Assembly: GCF_954871325.1 (NCBI RefSeq)
Contig: NC_088775.1
Location: forward strand, 6,735,561-6,799,560
Direction: 5' to 3'
DNA length: 64,000 nucleotides
Source: Gordionus sp. m RMFG-2023
Taxonomy: Eukaryota; Nematomorpha; Gordioida; Chordodea; Parachordodidae
Shown here: positions 45,108 through 58,499 of the stretch, piece by piece
How the letters are laid out: each line of letters starts with the position of its first letter
How positions within the stretch are numbered: the stretch's first letter is position 1
Program-made: the position numbers and the translations under genes
Notes under the pieces: model-generated
The model's database searches: none
What the model was told of the DNA's origin: nothing
The model's input: the letters and a program-made list of their open reading frames with translations, nothing else

Positions 45108-47880
45108 AACGAATTTAAATATTATCTCACATTAATCTTTGGCACATTTTAATTTTTTTTTTTAATATTTTCCAATCAGAGTAATCTCTTTGGTACAAAT
45201 TAGAAACGTAGTTTTGACCCACCAGCATAATTTTTTAAAGAGATTTGATTGGTTGGTTAGTTTGGTTCTTTATTTTATATCTGGTTATTTTATTAACTTA
45301 AAAATTAACGTTGATACACAACCAATTTTTAAATAAAAATAAGCCTGTCCTCGCCATTTTCTTTTTATAATAATAAAAATATAATCTCATTGTTTAAATT
45401 TTTCAAACCCGGTTTGGGCCTCGCTGCCCAACAACCAGTCCATTGCAGCCTCCTGTTATGTATAAAATTTATTCTAAAAGTTAAATATCCTAAAACAATG
45501 GCGGAAAAAATAAATAACGTGATATAAATATCTATCACATTTTTTAAAGTTTTTATTTGATCCCTAAGCCTACCTATTAAAAAAAAATGTTAGAAATTTT
45601 AACTACGTTACCGGAAGTCCTCGAACAACCGATTGTGCTATACCTACAAATCTTTTATTATAGCGCGGAAATGCGTTCCAGCATGTGAAGAATACCTACC
45701 CTAAAAATTTCAGACAATTTTATAAATTATTGACTTAAGACATTACTAACAATGAACCTCTCCGCCAATAGATTATTTGGCTTTAGACCGGCATCGTTAT
45801 GTCAGCATACAAACATACATAATAAACTGTAAATTTGTTTGTATATTATTGCCAACAAATTAAGCATACAAAATGTATATACATCTTTATTACACACCAA
45901 ACAAAATATGAATAAATTTACATAAAAATTTATATATGTTTATATAATATCTTAACAAAAGATAAAGAAATGAATCATCAAATTAAGCCTTGCTTGACAA
46001 CATGATTGAAAAATTGCATATTATTTATAAAAAAGGAATATTATAATGGATTCATAAATGCATTTACTCAAATATAAGTTTAAATATACAAAATTGAATT
46101 TATAAAATTATATCAGCAGCTATATCATTGTAGTTATCATGTATAGATCTAATTTTATCCAAGTTATCTAGAGATAATGAAGATCATTATTGATATCAAT
46201 ATCAAACCAGCAACAGAAAAAATAGGTTCATTCAAGGTGCTAATAGCTGAGAGAATTGCTAGAAAGGTTTTGTATCGCGATGCACAGGTCCAATTATATA
46301 AATAATATTATTTAACCATTTTAGATTAAATTTTGTTAATATACCAATATAGTTATCTCTTAATAAGAACTTAAATCAAATATAAGGATTTGAAGGACAA
46401 TTACTCTTTATCCCTAGTAGAGGTTTGCATAACTGACCCGTTTCGGCTTATAAAAATTTTGCACCCGTGGCTCAGCACGGGGATTTTTTTACCCAGAACA
46501 ACTTGTTAAAGGTTTACGGAAGGTAAGGCCTGATCTGTAAAGTTATTTTGTACGAATTTTTCGGCTATCGCATTTTTGATATCTTTATTTATCTCCCATC
46601 CCCCCCCCCCATTCCCTTGTTAATTAAGGCCCTTTACCTATTTTCTATGGCTATCTATTTCTACAACAAAGTTTTATTAACCAATTGTTTGATTAAATAA
46701 TTTCTATTTGTAATTGGATCACATCATAAATACGTTTTTTGTTTGAATTTACTATATTATTTATTTTAGAGACCTTAAGATGCAAATAAATAAGCAATTG
46801 TAATTTATTTTCAAATAGTAAACAAAATATTAGCATTCAAATAAATATATCAAAATTCTAATGCCAGGACTGGCCTAAATTTTAAAACAGATTTGCAAGG
46901 TCTTGCCTAATATTTTATATATAAATTGCCTGACCTGGTCAGAAATTTTTTTATGTGTAAATTTCCCGGCCCGTTATAATTTTTATAAAATTTACGCGGA
47001 CCATCCGAACTTAATTCTGATTTTTAAGTTTAACCCCCCCCCCCCCTCTGCCCCAATGTTATATCATCGCAAATGTCAATTTCTGCCAAAAGATATTACC
47101 ACAATGCAATCAAACGCATATTATTACAGCTAATATATTCACTACAAATTAAATTTGAATATTTGAGATAATCCTCATTCATCGAATTCAAGTGTATATT
47201 AATATGGTTGTGAATTAATATAGCCTTCAAAACTCGCAAATCCATCGAAAAACCTTTTAAATTTTTACCAACCAAATTAAATTATAGCTACTATCTTATT
47301 CTCGAGAATGTTGTGTAACCCCCTCCCCCACACACTCCCATCATAACTACTTTTCCCTTGACTAAAAAGTCACCTTAAACGCGATTGATTGGTATCTTCA
47401 CATTTTATTCTCTTATCTGCCCATTTACTATCCGTCTTTCATAACCTCCCAAACAATTTTAGAATTTTTTTTTGGACACTGCCTTGTGTTGTTTCGTCCA
47501 AATAAATATTTATAATTTTTTTAAAATATATTTTGTCTCTCTTTATTTATTCATTTATTAAGATGGTAATTTAATATTTTGCTAAACATTATTATAGCTA
47601 CACCATTTTATAAATACAGTACTGAATATATATCATATAATAAAATATTATAGGGCAAGGTATACTAAGTACAGCACTGAACATATATTATATAAATATA
47701 CAATGATAATATATAATTTGAATATCATTTTGTTTGCAAATAATAGTGTCTTAAAAAAATCTATTTTTCGATAAAATGCTGTCTAATATTAAAATTCGTC
47801 GTTTTTCTTTTAACTGCATCATCACCATAATTCAAGTTTTGTTCATGTTCGAACTATATTTATATTTTTATATAATAATA
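45108..47880 (+). repeat. Direct repeat X, copy 1
   Basis: Aligns in order with 58,500-61,270. Landmarks: TTAATCTTTGGCRCATTTTA, GACCCACC then GCATRATTTTTT, GATTGTGCTAT, AAACAGATTTGCAAGGTCT, CCCGGCCCGTTATAATTTTT, CATAACTACTTTT and GTGTTGTTTCGTCCAAATAA. About 46,270-46,860 is not shared and includes a stretch with CCCGTGGCTCAGCACGGGG. I see no gene in it; a 76-codon open frame at 46,903-47,133 has no domain. The two X copies bracket block B. Confidence 0.85.
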
Positions 47881-48969
47881 AAACACTAATTAACTAAAAT
47901 TAATTTTTTTCTTTCCGAAAGTTTTCCAACTTTTAATTCTTAGCCATAAAAACTAGTGTTGTTTAAATTGTTTAGCAAATTTGATTTAGTCGGGGCAGGT
48001 TTAAAGCTAGAAAATAACCCCTACCCAATGACATAATATTACCTAGAAACTCAAATTAATTTGTATTTTAGATAAAAAAAAATAGTAATAATAAATTTCA
48101 TATTAAACAAATTTTCCAATTTAATGCCCACTTATTCCATTTTTAAAAATTATTTTATTTGCGCCAGATGGATTTATCCTGGCATAAACAATTTCAGTTG
48201 AAATGTATGTTAACTTTTAATTTAAATATTAAACTCACTTTTAAGTGACGGTATAAAATATAAGAAAATAAGCTGAATAATATTTAATTTCATTCCTTAT
48301 ATAATCATACCAATTTCCAAGAACTTCGGCAAGGCATTTTCCTCTCTAAAGAAGTTAGGAATGAAAATTACTCATCCACGGACGATCCTAAAGTATATTA
48401 TATTTGCCAGAACATTAGCTTAGAAATTTGCCGTTCAAACCTTTTTATCAATTCACGGCTCCATATAGCCTATTAGCCATATTTTATTAATAGTATTTTT
48501 ATTGTTCATTTTTTTAAACCTTTTTCTTAAATATCTAAACAGATCAAATTGATTTATGTTAAAATAAAACTGATAAAGAAATGTAAGCAACATGTTTAAA
48601 ATTGATAAAAAAAATAAATATGTTTTTACAAAAAAATTGAATGCTAAGAATAAAATATTCTTAAAAATTTGAGAGCAAAAAAAATACTGAATGCTATGAA
48701 TACATTTCTTAATGCTCAGATTAAAACTAAAATAGCTAGAATAAATATTGTATTCAATCTTGTATTGTCAAAGTATAACAGAATAATGCTCAGATTTAAA
48801 AAAGAAAATGCTAAAAATATTACAAATGCTATAACTAGACTATGATAAACTTTTTTTTTCTTCTTAGGACACCAAATTGAATTATATATAGGACAGTACA
48901 AAAGATTAAATTTCCGAAGCAAATTCACAAGATAATTGACACTCCTTTGAGATATGAATCTTAAAAAAA
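47881..48969. other. AT-rich interval between X1 and block B
   Basis: No supported gene. A TAGTGTTGTTTAAATTG sequence at about 47,954 resembles one end of the 30,053-type MITE. The minus-strand frame 48,716-48,928 encodes only a hydrophobic AT-rich translation and is not called. Confidence 0.5.
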
Positions 48970-51369
48970 ATTATGCTTGAAATTGGTAAAGTGAAAAGAA
49001 TTTTAATTGAAAAGATAACACGCATTATAAACTTTAGAAAAATTTGAAAAAGAAAGAAAGAAAAATTGCTATAACTTTTTTAATTTTAAATAAGTTGAAA
49101 TAGTCCTAAAATTAATACTTAGAACGTGTCCAGCGCGGATTATTTTTGAAACCTATTTCGGCGTATCCAAGGTTATTCAGCCTTAAGAGCTACACCCCAT
49201 TTCTGGTTTTTTATGAACATTAAATAATTATTAATTGTTATATAGGTATTTTTTTTTAGGGTACAAATTAAACAAAAAATCTATTCGGGTTCTATAAATC
49301 TAAATCACTTCTTTTTTAAGGTGTTTAGAGGAAGCTATATAGGCGTTTAACAAATGGCTGTCTAGAAATAATTTGAAAGTTGACGAGGCCGTAAAGTTCA
49401 GAATTTTCACCGAATTTCGCTGATATTTTTCTTAAAATCTAAGACGTTTTAGGGCGCTTCATATATTTTTCCCGATCGATTTTATTTTTTCAACCTAAGC
49501 GTTTCAGTCTTATGCAGTTTTTTTTATTTAAGCATTGATTATTTATTTTTTTCTGAGTGTTTTTAAAGGTTTCATTCCTAGAATTTCACTTTTAATTCTG
49601 AGCGATTAAATATGAGCCTTTTATAATCCAATAGTATGTCATTAACAAAGATAAAAATTAATTAAATCCAAACTTTTAAGCAAAAGTAGGTATTATATTG
49701 TATAACTTATATCTTTTCTTTCCATTTTTGGATAGTAATGTTCTAAGTCTAGAACTTTCATAATCAAAAATTAGATTTCTCCCCTTTTAAAAATCTTGTG
49801 CCTTTGGAAAAACATTCAAAAATAGAGTGTAAATATCTAATAATATTTTCAAAAAATGATACGCGATAGTAATTTAGGATATACTTTACAAATTAATCAA
49901 GCAATCTTCTTTAGTGCAAACCTTATATCCTTCGATATCGTTTGCAATTTTGTACAAGAGAAGCTTGATATCAACAATATATTATCCATAAAGTGATAAA
50001 AAATAATTTTCAATTTTAAAAACTATAGCACTAAACATGTTAGAAATAGCAGGATCTTCAGAATTCTTTAAATCTGGCAAAGCTAAATTTTTTTTTACAT
50101 TAGCTGTATAAAATAAAATTTTAAATCTAAAAAAATAAAAATATTATTACCTAGGGGCATTCTTGATGCCATAAAAATTGTCGCGATTTTGTCAGGTGCA
50201 ACAATCTGACTTTGAGCACTGCATATCTTTTAGCACCATTAAAATTTAAATGAAACTAGTGTAAGATCCCTAAAAAAAATTCTTAGTTTTATTGTGGATC
50301 GTCATAATTGAACAATAATTAAATAATTCAAGAATTGCTATAGTCAGGTGAGAAGGCGTTGAAATCTAACGATGGTCATGTAGGTGAAGATGATAATAGG
50401 GTGTTCTGTCATTGATATTTCGATTAACTTTATGTACGATTATCAGATTTCTATAGATATTTACAATCGAGCCAATATACTATCATTGTTTTTTGATTAT
50501 TTTATGATTTATTTTTATAATTATAAAATTTATTTTGTGTATAATTTCTGATGTTGTTAAAAATTTTGAAAAGTAACTACTTTAAGTTATATTTATAAAA
50601 AAGTAACTATTTACAATTATTCTTACTTATATTCTTTATAAATATATGTAACTGTGTTTTATGCTGCACTTGATTTAATGATAAGGCGATCTTTTTAAGG
50701 GAATGGCGAAAAAGACATTTGTTAAAGATTATATCGAGGATATATCATTAAATTTTAGTCAAGTTTTTGAAGAAATGTCTAAGTTTTGAAATATGGATTA
50801 GATAAAAAGTAAGTGGGGGGGGGGGGGGGGGTTTAATTATTACATAGAACCTGGAGGTTAAAAAATCTAATGGCTTGTCAGATAGCAGAGTTGGGGAGTA
50901 CCGCGAATGCTTTATCTAAAATCTTGGACTCAATCTTTTTGATATTTTCAACAAATTACTAATATCTATAACTAAGAAATCTTGTATTTTCATTTTCCTG
51001 AAAATATAGCCACTTTTTAAAATTCATGTTTAAAAAATTTACAAAAGAATATAACCTAATCTTCTTTGTGGAATCATGTATTAATTTTCTTAAATGAAAA
51101 ATTAGCTGGAAAATTTACAACTCCTCACCCTAAGATAGGTGGATAAAGATAACAACACCAACAAAATAAGTAAAGAATATATTTTATATGTAAATGTAAC
51201 TCGATAGAATATCAATATCAATTTAATGTAATACTTTTTAATTTGAAGAATATTACTCACATGGAGTGAAGAAGGAGGTCATGAAAGTGAAATTATGAAA
51301 ATCCCCCGAATCACAGTAGTACGTGGCCATTACTGGTAAAGAACATATCTGACGATAGCTTGTTTTAAA

Positions 51370-52708
51370 CAGGGATGTGAACCCTTCAACAAAAAAAAGT
51401 GTCCGGGACAGAAGTAAAATTAAAAAGGGTTCGGGTCCAGGTTCCGGGTTCAGGTAATAAAAAAAATGACTCAAAATAAGAATTTTTATACATAAACATA
51501 ATTTACAAATAAAAATTTTAAAAATAAAATAATTTGTATTTTAAACGTTTTATTCAATCGCATAATCATAATATCTTCTAAAATATCATCCTCGTCACGT
51601 GAATTAGATAATATATATTTCAAAGATGAAAATCCACTTTCTACACTGACCTAAAATATATAGTTATCTTTTGTGTCACCGGTACAGCTATGACGATTTT
51701 AGACAAGATATTTAATTATGGATTGAAGAATTTTCTTCCCAGAATTTCAAAATATTTGTATCCTTATTTATTCTTTTAACTTCTGAGAACTTTTCTATTT
51801 AAGATGTAATGGACATTTTTGGATCCTCATTTCTATTTTATGATAATTTGATTTTTTTTTCTCTATCTAAAAGTAAAATTTCAAGATCATCAATATTACT
51901 ATCATTATCATTATTATCACTACAATCAATAGGTATTGTCGTAGCCGTCAATAATAATGGAGTTATAAATCCTTAAGATGGTCTTTAGCAATCTGTTTTT
52001 GCTCAATACTCAATACTCAATAAAACTTGATATCTATGGTCTAAATATATAGAAGCATATACGTTTACAAATATTATTGCTTCGAATTTTCATGTTTTCT
52101 AATATTTCATATGAAAAAGGACTAGTAAATCTTTCTAAATCTAATCGGTATCTTATCCATATGCCATAAAAAAATCAGATAAACATAATTGTTCTGATTT
52201 TAATCTTAATTTTATTATTTTTAAAGGAACTAATACACTATTAAGGTCCTATCTGGCACCAATCATCTTCCGAAAAACGACTTTACATTTAATAAAATCA
52301 GTACACAAATCTTTCAAACTTAATAATCGTTCTAGAATTTAAAATTGAGAACCAAAGTGTTGATATTGCCATTGACCTTTTCATTGATTTTAATATTCTT
52401 GCAATTGTGAGAGTCTTAAATATTTTGCAAAATCCCTTGCTTTATCGATGATAGTTTTCCTACACAAAAAAATAATTTGTGATACCAATCTCTAAATAAA
52501 ATGGAAGCCCAGTAAGAAAATTAAAAGAAAAACGCGAAGATAAAAAATTAATTCCACGAAGAAAAGTTAATAAAATAAAATAAATCGTTTTTTAAAAATT
52601 TTTTTTAATAACATCTAGAACCCTTTGACCTTCCACTTTTAAAAAGGGGCCTGGTACAGCCAAAATACAAGGGTTATGCAGGGTTCAGGGTCCCGATTTA
52701 TATCCTTA
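51370..52708 (-). mobile_element. hAT-family relic present only in block B
   Basis: Starts CAGGGATGTGAACCC; the right end, inverted, reads TAAGGATATAAATCGGGACCC. On the minus strand near 51,560-51,660 there is a C-terminal hAT dimerisation signature, SVESGFSSLKYILSNSRDED followed by LEDIMIMRLN. The rest of the frame is decayed. Block A at about 16,660-16,680 (CGTATTGTAAATAAG) reads straight through the site, so the element inserted after the duplication or was lost from A. Flanks (GTTTTAAA, TAAATATT) no longer match clearly. Confidence 0.8.
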
Positions 52709-53864
52709 TAAATATTTTATTACTTTTAATCATAGCTTACCCCCAAAATATTATCTATTTGCCTAGTCCTATTTACAATAGTAAAATTCACTAGGAAAAA
52801 TTTCCCAAATATAAATTTATCTGCCCGACCCGATTTTTAAAATATTTTTTTTAGGCCGAGTCAAACCAGTTACGAAATATTTTTAAATGTACCCTGAACC
52901 CAGTTTACCCGGTCTGCAGGGAGCTATACCAAAAATCCCGAGAATTCAATTTTTATATTTATACTATTTATTATTTTTTCCACTTAAAATATGAACGCGC
53001 AAAAGAATACAAAATCAATAAATATTATATTAAAATTTGGTTCGACCAGATCGACCTATTTGGTATTTGGGAATGGTAAACTTTTTTGACCAGCAATTCA
53101 TGAACAATACTAAACTTAGGGTAAAAGTGGCTCTAAATCTAATTAAAATTTTATTCAACAATATTGTTAAAATTTACAACGCTACTTGTTATAATCCTCT
53201 ACACTCATTTTTATAGAATAAACGTATTGAACTTTAATTTAAAAAAAATATATATTATGCCATGCTATAATAAAAGTGTATTTTGATGAAAGAAAACCAA
53301 AAAAAAACATTAGTATATAACTAAATTATCACAGGTAATTATATAATAAATCAATAAATAATTATATATATAAAAGTAAATAAATAAAATAGACAATAAT
53401 AAACTAGTTTTATTTACCTACATTTTTTTCAAAATTGTTGCGCCATTTAAAATTAAATTTTTATTCTCTTAATTCCTGTAAATTCTAAGAACGGAACTAT
53501 GTAAGAAAACAATTATAACATTTTAAAAGGAATATTGATTTTGTATCAAATTTTTTAATCTATATTTTTTTTTGTTTCGAGATTGCTTTCTAGCATAAAA
53601 CTAAATATGCTGTGGCATCTGGTCACGACTGTGCTTTCTAATTGGCACAAAAAGGTCGGCCAATGCTAAGCTTTATAAATCAATACTGTGTGCGAGTAAT
53701 AATAAATATAATAAGCATAAAAGGGTCAATTTGATCAAAATTGGAAAATTAAATCATTATAAATATAATACCCTAAAAACTTGACTAAATAGTAATATAG
53801 TCACGTTCCCTTTATATTATCTTATTTAATATATTTTTTGTAGCAGCATATACTTACTATAACA

Positions 53865-56800
53865 ATGAGTGAACAAGAGGCTGGTCAGGACACTGGAGAA
53901 CAGAGACGTTTCCTCTGTGGAAATGCGAATTGCCAATGCACAAAATGCGAATGCTCTAAGGACTGTTGCAAAGTTCGATATTTATAGTTCATATAATTAC
54001 AAGAAATTATAATTTCTTTCAAGATCAGAATTAGAAAACCATTTTTTTTCTTTAATTTCTACATTTAGAATTTTTTATTTAAGTTAAAACATTTCACAAA
54101 ATTTTCAAAGGTTAATATTTATTTAAATTAAATGGGGAGGCATTCTGTTTATTTGATAGCATAAATAATAATTAAATACCTAGGATTTGACCTCTTCTTT
54201 TTACCTTTTTCTATTTTTGATTTTATCCAAAACAATGTCTTGATTATATTATAAAAACACATTTTTTTTTAGAAAGTTTGAGTCTTAATTTAAAAGTTTT
54301 TCCTGAAATTACGATGGGTAAGTGTAGAGTCACTGATAGAGTACTAAATCTTGATAAACATGTATTGTATGATGCAAGTAATTTTAGTCTTAGGGACACG
54401 CTATTACTCTAAAAAAAAAGTCAGTGGGCAATTAAAAAAAATAGAGGCGAATTTTTGTTTTTTCCAAGAATTTGAGGCACAATTTTTTGTTGTTTTAAAT
54501 AGTTTATATCGGAGCATATATAAAGTACATTATAGCTATGGTCGTTAAAAAGTACGATATAATCGACCATGCAAGCCTGGAGATTTTCATAAATGGCAGA
54601 AAGGTATGTATCTCTAGCGGCTAAATCTCGAGGTTTTCATAATACTGTTTTGCTAAAAAATTTCGAGTGTATATAATAGCTTATTTAGTAAGATATATAA
54701 AAATTGAAATATATTTATATAAAAACTATTATATTTGCCCCCCCCCCCAATTGATCAATTTTGCATTTGATTGATTTTCGTTGATACCATAGTGCTTTCT
54801 GTTTTCCTTCAATTAATTCAAATGTATTTATTTCCCTAGTTTTTCGAGCCTTTTTCAATTTGGAACATACAAGGCATATCCTACGATTTTAGAACATGAA
54901 TCGTTCTCTTTATTGATTTGTCAGCTTTAGGTAAACTAATTTTTATTAACTGAAGCCTTAAAGACAGATTTGATCATTCAAATGGAATATCATACATAAA
55001 AGTAAGATCTGATAAGAATTTACCACTTTCTAATCGGGTAGACAACCCATCAAATTTTGGGCTCTTTCTAGAATTTGCTAAATTTTTGAAATGTGTATAC
55101 ACGGCTCCATAATAATTCCAAATTGCTTTAACACTATAAAGTCTAGATCATCAAGTACACTTCCAATATTCAGGAATAGAATAATTCATACGCTATTTGA
55201 ACCAACACCTTTTGATTTTTGTTAGACTTGTGCCTATAAAGGTTTTACAGTTATTAATATCTGTGTCACTTTTTATTGCATCAGACGCTGGTAATTCTAA
55301 TCGTAAACAATTCCAGGGTATGATAGTTGGATATTCTTTTTATAGGAAACCATTAAAATAGGAAAGTGTTTTTGAATTAAAAGCGTAAAATACACTATCA
55401 TTTGATTTATAAAATATTTTACAATGTTTATTTCATGATAAAAAAATATTAAGAATATGCTAAAATCCAATTATATAAAAAACAATTTAAATTTAAGGGG
55501 CATATACAGTCCTGGTATGGTAATAAGCTCGATATGGAAATAGGGTATATCAGAGTTAAATGTATCAAATGCAATTATTCCATTTATATTTTATATTCCT
55601 TTGTGTTATTTTAAGCAATGCTAAGTAAAATAAATAGGCCTGCCACATTCGTGGTTACATAATGCATATCCAAATATAAGATTTGATAAATTGAGCAAAG
55701 GTATTAAATAAACATAGGTAATCAAGCATAAATATTGAAGTTATTAAATAGAAATTTATCCTTTTCGCCGTCAAAAAAGAATGAATTGATTTATTCATCA
55801 TCCACGTTTACATGAACGAAAATCGGTTAGAAGCAAGCCCTCCCACTAAAAATTGTTATATTCCTAACTTTTTTTTATTGGTAAAATACTAATATACCTG
55901 TCTTAAGAGACTTAATTGTAGGGATCCATATTTTAATATTAATTCCTTTAACATAGATATATTACTCAACATATTGTGGTGTTTCCCAACCATATGGTGA
56001 ATAATTGGTTAATATCTAAATTAGTGTTGTTATAAACGGTTCAATTTAGCGAATTTCAAATAATAACAATAGCTAAAATAATATTATGCAAGCCTCAAGT
56101 TAATAGATGTTCAAACCTTTCTGCCATCTAATGAGCCAAATCTCCAGGTGTGGTAATATTTTTTGGCTTAAATATTTTGTTATCCATTCTTAAAAATTGA
56201 ACCGTTTAACAACACTAATCCAAAGTTCTCTAATAATTGGTCCCGAGAGTATAGCATTTGTTCTTAGTCATTCTCTCATTTTTTTTATTATTTGAAAATT
56301 GTTTTCAATAAACTTAAACATAAATTATTTGAAATCATACATAAATTCCTTTCTTTCTTTTATATTTTTTTTAATGGAATATAATAATATTTTACATTTG
56401 AAAATTACTTTTTTTAAAGCTATTATATTTTTAATACAATCAACTGTGCTGTATTTTGAAAATATTATTATGAAAATTTAACGATTATGATTATCCTATC
56501 TAATTTATATTTTGAGGGTGTAATTTTCTGCTTCATTGAGACTCAGCTTGAGTAACCTCCAGATGAAGTTCTGCTTCATTGAAGCTCGGAGGGTAGTATG
56601 CAAGTTGTTGCACTTCTTTCTTTTTTATAAATATAAATTTTATATAATTTTATTGTTAAATATCCATTTTAAAAATATTTCTTTTATTTTACAGTGCGGC
56701 AAAAATGACACAAAAGGAGAAAAGGGCCAAAAATGTAAATTTTTTTTTGTCATTATGCATTGATCCATTTTATCCCTTTCTTTATCAAATAATACAGGTT

Positions 56801-57757
56801 GTGATGGAAAATGCCACTGTTGCGACAAGGGATGTTGCAATGTAATGCACCTTTTTAATAATATCTTCTTTTAAATATATTAAATTTCGAAAAATAATAT
56901 CATTTGAGATATTAAAATCTTTATCTGAAGTTCTAAGATAATTAAGGCCGCGATTTTTATGATACTTACTTTTTACACTGCTCTTTTTCATCGCATTATA
57001 TTTTTTTTAAAAATTTTTTTCATTTAAATTATAGTGTTGTAAGAAATGCCGCGATGAAAAAGGATGCACGCCTGGTAAAGAATGCGTGAAATGTCCAGGA
57101 TGTAAGATACTGATTGAATAGATTATAAAAAAAATTGGGCCGGTTGGGGAAATTCGTGCTGGCCCAGAAAATGAAATTTATGATTTTTCATTAAAAATAT
57201 TTTACGGACCTGATTCAAACGGGTTCGATTCCGGATTTGACTTTTTTTTAAAGAGAAAGATTTTCTAAAACCTTTGAATTCATAAAGATATTTCAATAAA
57301 ATAATGGCGATAAAAAAAAAGCATTCAATCATTACATTATCCTCTCATAATTATGTTTGAGATTTAATTTTATAAGAATTGTAAAATTAAATATCTATCA
57401 CACATATTTTACTTCTCATTTCCACGAGATACCAATCCATCGAAAAATGATTATACATTATTTATTTTTTTTCTATTGAATTCTTTTCAAGGGCCAATTC
57501 TAAAATATGTATGAGATCATTAGATTGTGATATGCGGACCATTAATTTTGAGGCCTTATTGAAAATATTAATCATTACTTTAGGGCTATAAAATAGATGA
57601 AATTTACTTATAATTATTCTAAAGAAATAATAAATTAAATAAATATAAAGAATTTGAAGGTGTTGAAAATCCATGTTCATTCGTTCTTTCTTTAAGCATG
57701 TGACTTCAAAATTATTTTATTTTTTTAGGTGATTGTTGTAAAAAGCAAGAGAAATGA
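53865..57757 (+). CDS. Metallothionein-like cysteine-rich protein, copy B
   Basis: Five exons with the same phases as copy A: 53,865-53,972; 56,695-56,734; 56,798-56,841; 57,035-57,101; 57,729-57,757. The product is 95 residues with about 24 cysteines: CGNANCQCTKCECSKDCC, CDGKCHCCDKGCCN, GCTPGKECVKCPGC, and a short end DCCKKQEK. Compared with A it has an extra Cys in exon 4 (VKCPGC against LKGPGC), Arg for Cys at CCKKCR, and stops at the TGA that A has lost. The role expected for a metallothionein is thiolate binding of Zn, Cd or Cu in the cytosol. The AG just upstream of the start (TTTTTTGTAG at about 53,842) could be a 3' splice site of a 5' leader exon. I found no clear TGCRCNC metal-response element immediately upstream. 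Confidence 0.82.
54537..54665. mobile_element. Degraded MITE in intron 1 of copy B
   Basis: GTCGTTAAAAAG start and the core GAGATTTTCATAAATGGCAG, then TAAATCTCGAGGTTTTC, correspond to the copy at 18,645-18,775 in block A. It was therefore present before the duplication. Confidence 0.55.
55175..56650. other. B-only insertion in intron 1 of copy B
   Basis: Block A passes directly from TGCTTTAACACTA (about 19,938-19,951) to the region before exon 2, while B has about 1.47 kb extra here. It contains the MITE at 56,022-56,217 and a duplicated short motif, GAAGTTCTGCTTCATTGA..., at about 56,525-56,590. There are coding-like minus-strand traces near 55,600-55,800 (TTNVAGLF) that I cannot assign. 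Confidence 0.55.
56014..56225. mobile_element. MITE of the TAGTGTTGTTAAACGG family in copy B intron 1
   Basis: Element 56,022-56,217 (196 bp) begins TAGTGTTGTTATAAACGG and ends CCGTTTAACAACACTA. Flanks ATCTAAAT and ATCCAAAG match at 6 of 8 positions, so this copy is older than that at 30,053. It lies inside the B-only insertion. Confidence 0.85.
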
Positions 57758-57954
57758 TTTCGAGAAAACCTGGATACAAGCATTTAAATTAAATTATCAA
57801 GTTAACAATTATTCCATAAATTGTGCAGCTATTATTATGCATAAGCTTATTTATAGCGTAGTGTTAGTTGAATCTTTTGTCATTACACTATCGAAATTAT
57901 ATTTTTTATAAATTTTATATGTATTATTGATAATTTTATATCGTAGATGATTAA

Positions 57955-57960
57955 AATAAA
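57955..57960 (+). other. Candidate polyadenylation signal, copy B
   Basis: AATAAA about 200 bp downstream of the stop codon, in the part of block B still colinear with A. Tentative. Confidence 0.35.
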
Positions 57961-58038
57961 AAATTTGTCGAAATGTCTTTTAAAACGATTTGATGTTAGC
58001 GGTTCACCTTTTGAGTTGATTGTAAGATCCAAATCTAT

Positions 58039-58100
58039 CAGTTAGCGCGAATTTGTATACTTCATCACGATGTCGTACTAACTGTAAATTCAGGGTAACA
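58039..58100. repeat. CAGTTAGCGC repeat in block B
   Basis: CAGTTAGCGCGAATTTGTATA followed by AACTGTAAATTCAGGGTAAC. It corresponds in position to the copy at 21,534 in block A, so it was carried by the duplication. Confidence 0.55.
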
Positions 58101-58499
58101 CGTAACACCCCTCATTGAGTTAATTCGAATTCGATGAAGTTTAATATAAAAACATAGCGTATTTTGTATAAATCGCTAACAACTCAAATTGTGAATATGG
58201 AATCAATTTTATACTATAGGGTTGGGTCCAGAAATGGTTTTTTTGCCCCATGTGAGAGGAAATAATTTTTAAGAGGGTGCACTATAAAAAGAAAAAATAA
58301 AATCCATTTCAATACTTTAATCCCCAAGGTGCAAAAAGTATCTCAAAGCCGCTATAGTTTTACGAACCATAAAGTAACAAAAAAATCTTACAAAGAAGAT
58401 AATCGATCCTTTATAAATGTTTACAGGCAAAACTAGTTCTTTAAAAAAAAATTATTTCATTTAGCATAATTTGAAAATATTTATTTTTTAAAAAAAAAA

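Larger units (their letters stand above)
48970..58415 (+). repeat. Duplicated block B
   Basis: Counterpart of 13,150-21,885. It carries the second metallothionein-like gene. B-only insertions are a hAT at about 51,370-52,708 and about 1.47 kb at 55,175-56,650 in intron 1. Relative to A, the segment 49,730-50,640 is inverted: its reverse complement matches A 14,030-14,930, with flanks on both sides in direct orientation. Confidence 0.9.
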
